DNA from: Candidatus Dormiibacterota bacterium
GTDB taxonomy: Bacteria; Chloroflexota; Dormibacteria; Aeolococcales; Bog-877
Direction of reading: 5' to 3'
DNA: 36,291 bases
Assembly: GCA_027313505.1 (NCBI GenBank)
Contig: DAHVDN010000032.1
Span: 1 to 36,291, forward strand
Of the stretch, positions 33,001 through 36,291 are shown piece by piece. Positions within the stretch are counted from its first letter, which is position 1, and each line of letters begins with the position of its first letter. The position numbers and the translations under genes are program-made. A model generated the notes under the pieces. The model searched no databases. It was not told the DNA's origin and saw only the letters and a list, made by a program, of their open reading frames with translations.

Positions 33001-34189
33001 ACGCCTCGATGACGTCGGGGGCTTCGAAGGCGCGATTGCGCCGACCGATGGAGATTTGCCGCAGTATGTCCACCTTGACCAAGCGTTGGATGGCGCCGTC
33101 CGCCGGTTTGAAGGTGCGCCCTATGAGCGTCGCTGCGCTGTCCACGGTGAGGATCGGGGCGCTTGGTAGGCCGTGCAGCAAGACGTCGGTTGCTGACTTC
33201 GCACGAATCGTACCCAGCCGTTGGCGCCAATCCGTCTCCAGTTGTGAGGCACGCTCTTCGAAGGCTGTGGCGTCGGCCGCAGCACTGGTGCAAGCACCGG
33301 AGAAGCGAGCGACCCAGGTGTTGAGCCCTTGGGTCGCCTTTGCTGAGGTCGGGGACCCGACGTGGCGGAACTGAGTGAGCCCGTCGATGTAGGTTCGTAT
33401 CCGTGTCGCGAGGACGAGAGAGACGGGCGGCAGAACCCGGGGTGCCAGCCCTCGACGACGAAGCACGAGATGGATGAGGGCACGTCCCGTCCGACCGTTA
33501 CCGTCCACGAACGGGTGGATCGTCTCGAACTGCGCGTGGGCGATCGCGGCTTGCGCAACGGCGGGAAGGTCGTCGGTGTTGCAGAACGCACAGAGGTCCG
33601 ACACCAGCTCTGGTACCTCCTCGTGGGGAGGGGGAACGAACGCTGCCGAACACGGGTTGTAGTCGCTGCCCCCGATCCAGTTCTGAACCTCGCGGAAACG
33701 CCCTCCGTATGAATCGAATCGGGTCCCGGCGAGAAGGCGTTGGTGGACCCCCAGAAGCAGGTCCACCGTGATCTGGTCACCAAGTCCAACCCGCTCGACG
33801 CCGTAGATCAGGGCGTCGATATTGCCGAGCACTTCGGTGGCAGTTACGTCCGAGGACGGTTCGTGGAGGGAGCGGACGGCCTCGGCGTGGAGCAGACGTC
33901 TCGCCCCGATCACAAGACCCTCAATGCGAGACGAGGCAACCGCCTCGGCTCGGAGCAGGATGCGCGCCAGCGCCTCGGTGTCAACCAGCGCGTTAGCTGC
34001 GGCGTTCAATCGGGCGATTGCAGCTTCGGCATCGGCGATGTCAGCGGTAACGTCCCCGTCGAGCGTGAACTGCCGACCGAGCAGAGGGTCGGGAACGTAG
34101 ACTTCGTACTCGCAGGAGCGACTGTCCCGTCTGGGACGCCCCGAGCCGCCGAGGTCACTCCTCCAGCGGCGCTTCAAAATCTTCGCCAT
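32912..34189 (-). CDS. Fic family protein (class II, N-terminal inhibitory motif)
   Basis: Protein of 425 residues. The Fic active site HPFVDGNGR is complete at 225-233. The inhibitory motif (S/T)xxxE(G/N) is SSRIEG at 86-91, before the Fic core, as in class II enzymes. Residues 20-110 form the Fic_N region, and residues about 330-410 look like a winged-helix end (DSAATLIGRTFKPADGAIQR, then VKVDILRQI). Such proteins transfer AMP from ATP to target proteins and are self-restrained by the Glu at position 90. AAGGAG lies 7 nt before ATG 34189, within a perfect inverted repeat that could bind the protein's own C-terminal domain. The gene is unbroken although its neighbours are all decayed. Confidence 0.9.
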   Translation of the reverse strand: MAKILKRRWRSDLGGSGRPRRDSRSCEYEVYVPDPLLGRQFTLDGDVTADIADAEAAIARLNAAANALVDTEALARILLRAEAVASSRIEGLVIGARRLLHAEAVRSLHEPSSDVTATEVLGNIDALIYGVERVGLGDQITVDLLLGVHQRLLAGTRFDSYGGRFREVQNWIGGSDYNPCSAAFVPPPHEEVPELVSDLCAFCNTDDLPAVAQAAIAHAQFETIHPFVDGNGRTGRALIHLVLRRRGLAPRVLPPVSLVLATRIRTYIDGLTQFRHVGSPTSAKATQGLNTWVARFSGACTSAAADATAFEERASQLETDWRQRLGTIRAKSATDVLLHGLPSAPILTVDSAATLIGRTFKPADGAIQRLVKVDILRQISIGRRNRAFEAPDVIEAFTALERQLASDTGDTRTSKPARRIPQRRR

Positions 34190-34197
34190 GGAATCTC

Positions 34198-34230
34198 CTT
34201 ATTGGAGTTTAGCGTACAACCTCCAATAAG
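34198..34230 (-). promoter_or_regulatory. Palindromic operator-like site before fic
   Basis: CTTATTGGAG at 34198-34207 and CTCCAATAAG at 34221-34230 are perfect inverted copies with a 13-nt spacer. On the minus strand the proximal copy runs straight into the fic ribosome site (AAGGAG), 8 nt from the ATG. A bound dimer, or the RNA hairpin, would block initiation. The spacer contains TACGCTAAAC, which could hold a -10 box. Confidence 0.55.
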
Positions 34231-34251
34231 GGTGGCGTCTGATGGAGGTTA

Positions 34252-34625
34252 TTACGCTGGGCCTGTCCAGGACCGGTCGGCGGTTGGCGAGTCGCCGTTG
34301 TCGAGCATCCTTTCCAACTTCGACCTGGGGACGAGGATGCGGTTTCCAATCCGTATGTGAGGAATCTGGCCGCGCCGAACGGCCTCGTAGGCAGATGCCC
34401 TGCTCACCCCAAGCGTGGCCGCAGCCTCCCCGACTGTGAGGGTGAGTCGCTTGGGCGGTGGCTGGAATGGGACGGCCTCTTCGGTAGGGCGCGCCTCCCG
34501 GCAATCTCGAATTGGTTGGCCTCGATCCGCTCCTGAGCGTCAGCGACTTCGTCAGGGTTGTCCAGCCAGTAGTGGCCGGGGGTCAGAACCATGGTGCCGA
34601 TCGTGAGGCGGTCATCGTTCTCCAC
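34252..34625 (-). pseudogene. Excisionase-type HTH protein, split by a frameshift
   Basis: GTG 34625, 11 nt after the integrase stop, opens a frame reading MENDDRLTIGTMVLTPGHYW and EVADAQERIEANQFEIAGRR. Near 34,500 the meaningful reading moves to another frame (the equivalent of one lost base): FQPPPKRLTLTVGEAAATLG, then VSRASAYEAVRRGQIPHIRI and GNRILVPRSKLERML, ending at TAA 34252-34254. The second part is a complete MerR-like HTH_17 excisionase domain. It has no start codon of its own before VSRAS, and no slippery heptamer is visible, so I read it as a mutation rather than programmed shifting. Such proteins direct the integrase towards excision. Confidence 0.65.
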
Positions 34626-34636
34626 GGGAAGACATC

Positions 34637-35788
34637 CTAGTTCCCCGGCTTTGGATCCGATAGGAGGTCGCTGAGCACCTCGGCTGCCTCGGCGTCCGAG
34701 GTCTCCACGAAGTGGGCGTAGACGTTCAGTGTGGTGGCTGCGTTGGCATGGCCGAGCCGACCGGAGACCGTCCTGACGGGGACTCCGGCCACCAGCATTC
34801 GGGTAGCCGCGAAGTGACGCAGATCGTGAAGGCGGACGTCAGCGACACCAACTCTCTGGCAGAGGCGGACAACGGCGAGGGTCACCCGCCCTGGGCGCCA
34901 TGGGGTGATCCCGTCCGGCGAGTCGGAGAACACGAAGGCTGACGTGGGGAGCGAGACATGACATGCGGCCGCCCGTTCGACGTGACGGGAGAGCTGCTTG
35001 GCGAGGGCAGCCTTGGTTCCTTGGTCGAGGGTGATCTCGCGGCTCGAATGGGTCTTGGTGCCCTTCTCTATGAGGGAGTCGGAGCGGCCATCGACGATGG
35101 ATCGTGAGATAGCAAGGAGTCCGGCGTCGAGATCGACGTCGCTCCACTTCAGTGCACACAGCTCGCCCCGCCGAGCGCCAGTGACGGCAGGCAGCCGGAG
35201 ACAGCATCCGAGATCTGGATCACGGTCCGTAGCTACCTTGGGGAGGGCGACGACCTGTTCTGGAGTAGGCAGGTGCACCTCGTGGTGCCGGACCTTTGGC
35301 CGGCTAGCGTTGGCGGCTGGGTTGGCAGCGCACCAGCCCCACTTGACGGCCTGACTGAGGAGCCGTCGGATAAGCGCGTGGGTGGGTGGGCCGCTCTGGG
35401 CGCTGCCGCCATCCCCGCCTTGTCGAAAGAGGTTTGAGTAGAAGACATCAAGGTCAGCTGCCCGGAGGGTGGGGACTTTGCGAATACCAAGGCTCGGGAG
35501 GATCTGGCGATCGAGGAGTCTCCGGTACTCATTTGAGGTGGTAGGGGACAGGCGGTCGCCAGCCAGGACCATCCAGCGCTGAGCGAGGTTCGTGACTGTC
35601 GCTTCGGTGTCGACGTTAGAGCCTTGGCCAGATTCGACGATGAGCTAGTTGAGGACAGTTTCGGCCTGTCACTTGGTGCCGTGGATCGTCCGAGTGAGAT
35701 AGCTCTGCCGACCTGTCGCATCGTCGCGGCCAAGGAAGATCTTGGCCCGCCAGACGTCCTTTCCTCGTGCCTCCAGGTGGCCGCGCAG
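34637..35788 (-). pseudogene. Tyrosine recombinase (phage-type integrase) with two nonsense codons
   Basis: The frame is family-like from CTG 35788 (LRGHLEARGKDVWRAKIFLG, the AP2-like arm-binding domain) but meets TGA at 35669-35671, where RQAETVLN would need Arg, and TAG at 35645-35647, where NELIVE would need Glu. The part from ATG 35572 (311 residues) has the whole catalytic domain: R134 in TGARRGE, K173, H249 and R252 in HDLRH, H275 in LGH, and Y285 in NVYAHF. The start codon position itself is CTG where ATG is expected. Without its N-terminal arm-binding domain the enzyme would not integrate normally. It lies about 100 nt from the tRNA fragment that should be its attachment site. Confidence 0.8.
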
Positions 35789-35886
35789 GAAGGTTGCCTA
35801 GCACGATTTGATTCCCAAAATATTCCCAAGCGCGGATCTCGTGGTTGAAAGTCCTCCCAATGAGACCACCTTTGATCTCGTTTTGG

Positions 35887-35936
35887 TGGTGCCCCCGGAA
35901 GGACTTGAACCTCCGACACGCGGTTTAGGAAACCGG
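35887..35936 (-). other. 3' fragment of tRNA-Arg(CCT), probable attachment site
   Basis: On the minus strand the DNA reads an anticodon arm with loop TTCCTAA (anticodon CCT, 35927-35929), a five-nt variable region, a T arm with loop TTCAAGT (stems GGAGG and CCTTC), the acceptor strand CGGGGGC, the discriminator A and an encoded CCA (35887-35889). The 5' half (GCCCCCG acceptor strand and D arm) is absent: the DNA beyond 35,937 has no D-arm. Integrases often recombine at this 3' part of a tRNA gene. The first anticodon-stem pair is C-C, so this copy has also drifted. Confidence 0.75.
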
Positions 35937-36291
35937 GCCGAGTGATCTTGAAAGCGGGGATAAGTCGCCTTTTGGTCGCCATTGACGAAGAGCCGATGAC
36001 CCGTTAGAGACCTAGCCCAGGACTTTGTTCAGCTTGCTGAGACTATCTATCCAGTCCGAGAGCGCCGCGTGACCGACACGTCCAGAGGTCTGCACCTCAT
36101 GGGTGGTCATGCCGGAGGAGGCGGCGGGGTGTCGGTCCGGTCGACGAGCATTGGTGGCGCAGCGCTGGCGACCACACCCGGTTGCGACGATCCTGTGGTG
36201 CATGTGCATCCACCCCATCATCGTGTCACCTGGAGCCGACCAGCGGGGGCGACGAGGTGCGGCTGCTCCCAGCGCCGGGGCCGGCTTGATC
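35937..36291. other. Right end of window, no gene recognised
   Basis: 355 nt beyond the tRNA fragment. A 69-codon minus frame (36012-36221) is the only one of note and has no family features. If the tandem-element reading of the attachment site is right, this is the end of a second element whose intact tRNA lies further on. Confidence 0.3.

Noticed and set aside
35616..35804. 62-codon minus frame starting MLGNLPAR
   Set aside because: It lies in the wrong frame over the integrase N-terminal domain, whose own frame gives a family-like sequence.
35233..35982. Long minus-strand frame crossing the tRNA fragment and the integrase
   Set aside because: Its N-terminal part is translation of the tRNA-Arg fragment, and the rest is an out-of-frame reading of the integrase pseudogene.
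36012..36221. 69-codon minus frame near the right edge, considered as an integrase C-terminus
   Set aside because: VGHAAL is weakly like a recombinase motif, but no catalytic HxxR or Tyr is present around it.
1..36291. CRISPR arrays, rRNA genes, complete tRNA genes
   Set aside because: No regularly spaced direct repeats, rRNA signatures or full cloverleaf were seen on either strand.

Overview
The window is high-GC DNA with frequent GTG and TTG starts. Its gene content (actinobacterial-type aminopeptidase N, KimA-like permease, Lipoprotein_15 repeats, Hen1/Pnkp RNA repair) suggests an actinomycetote, perhaps of an uncultured acidimicrobial-like lineage. That lineage is inferred from protein character only, because there is no rRNA in the window.

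Positions 1 to about 28,000 look like ordinary chromosome. In order they hold: aminopeptidase N (minus, cut by the window edge); a KimA-like potassium permease (minus), divergent from a TehA/SLAC1-type transporter (plus); a small VOC protein; the two-gene RNA repair operon hen1-pnkp (plus, 14-nt overlap); a secreted Lipoprotein_15 protein and a GAF-GGDEF diguanylate cyclase (both minus); a beta-lactamase-fold serine hydrolase and a COG3375 acetyltransferase (plus). Next come an oligopeptide-type substrate-binding lipoprotein with a clear promoter and terminator, an alanine racemase, two DppB/DppC-type permeases with no ATPase gene, and a CocE/NonD hydrolase. The chromosomal part ends with a VOC protein (minus), a DmpA-like P1 peptidase (minus), a short truncated gene (plus) and a GT87-like membrane glycosyltransferase (minus). 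The peptide-uptake genes, PepN, the P1 peptidase, the CocE hydrolase and Alr fit a cell that imports and breaks down peptides and handles D-amino acids, but this functional link is an inference.

From about 28,190 to the right end lies a decayed mobile island. It contains an IS3-type transposase remnant with an end-to-end inverted-repeat junction, a compact three-gene operon around a CxxC protein, a stub of a DUF3987-like protein, and a type IIG-like restriction-modification gene broken by many stops and frameshifts. It also has an intact Fic protein with a palindromic operator-like site, a frameshifted excisionase, and a tyrosine integrase with two nonsense codons. The integrase sits beside a 3' fragment of tRNA-Arg(CCT), the probable attachment site. 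The orientation of that fragment implies that a second element lies, or lay, beyond the right edge.

The observations most worth a second look are: the RNA repair operon; very short open frames that end in ATGA/GTGA overlaps exactly at the starts of the two permeases and the acetyltransferase; the nested inverted repeat between kimA-like and tehA-like; and the survival of fic and the CxxC operon in an otherwise dead island.
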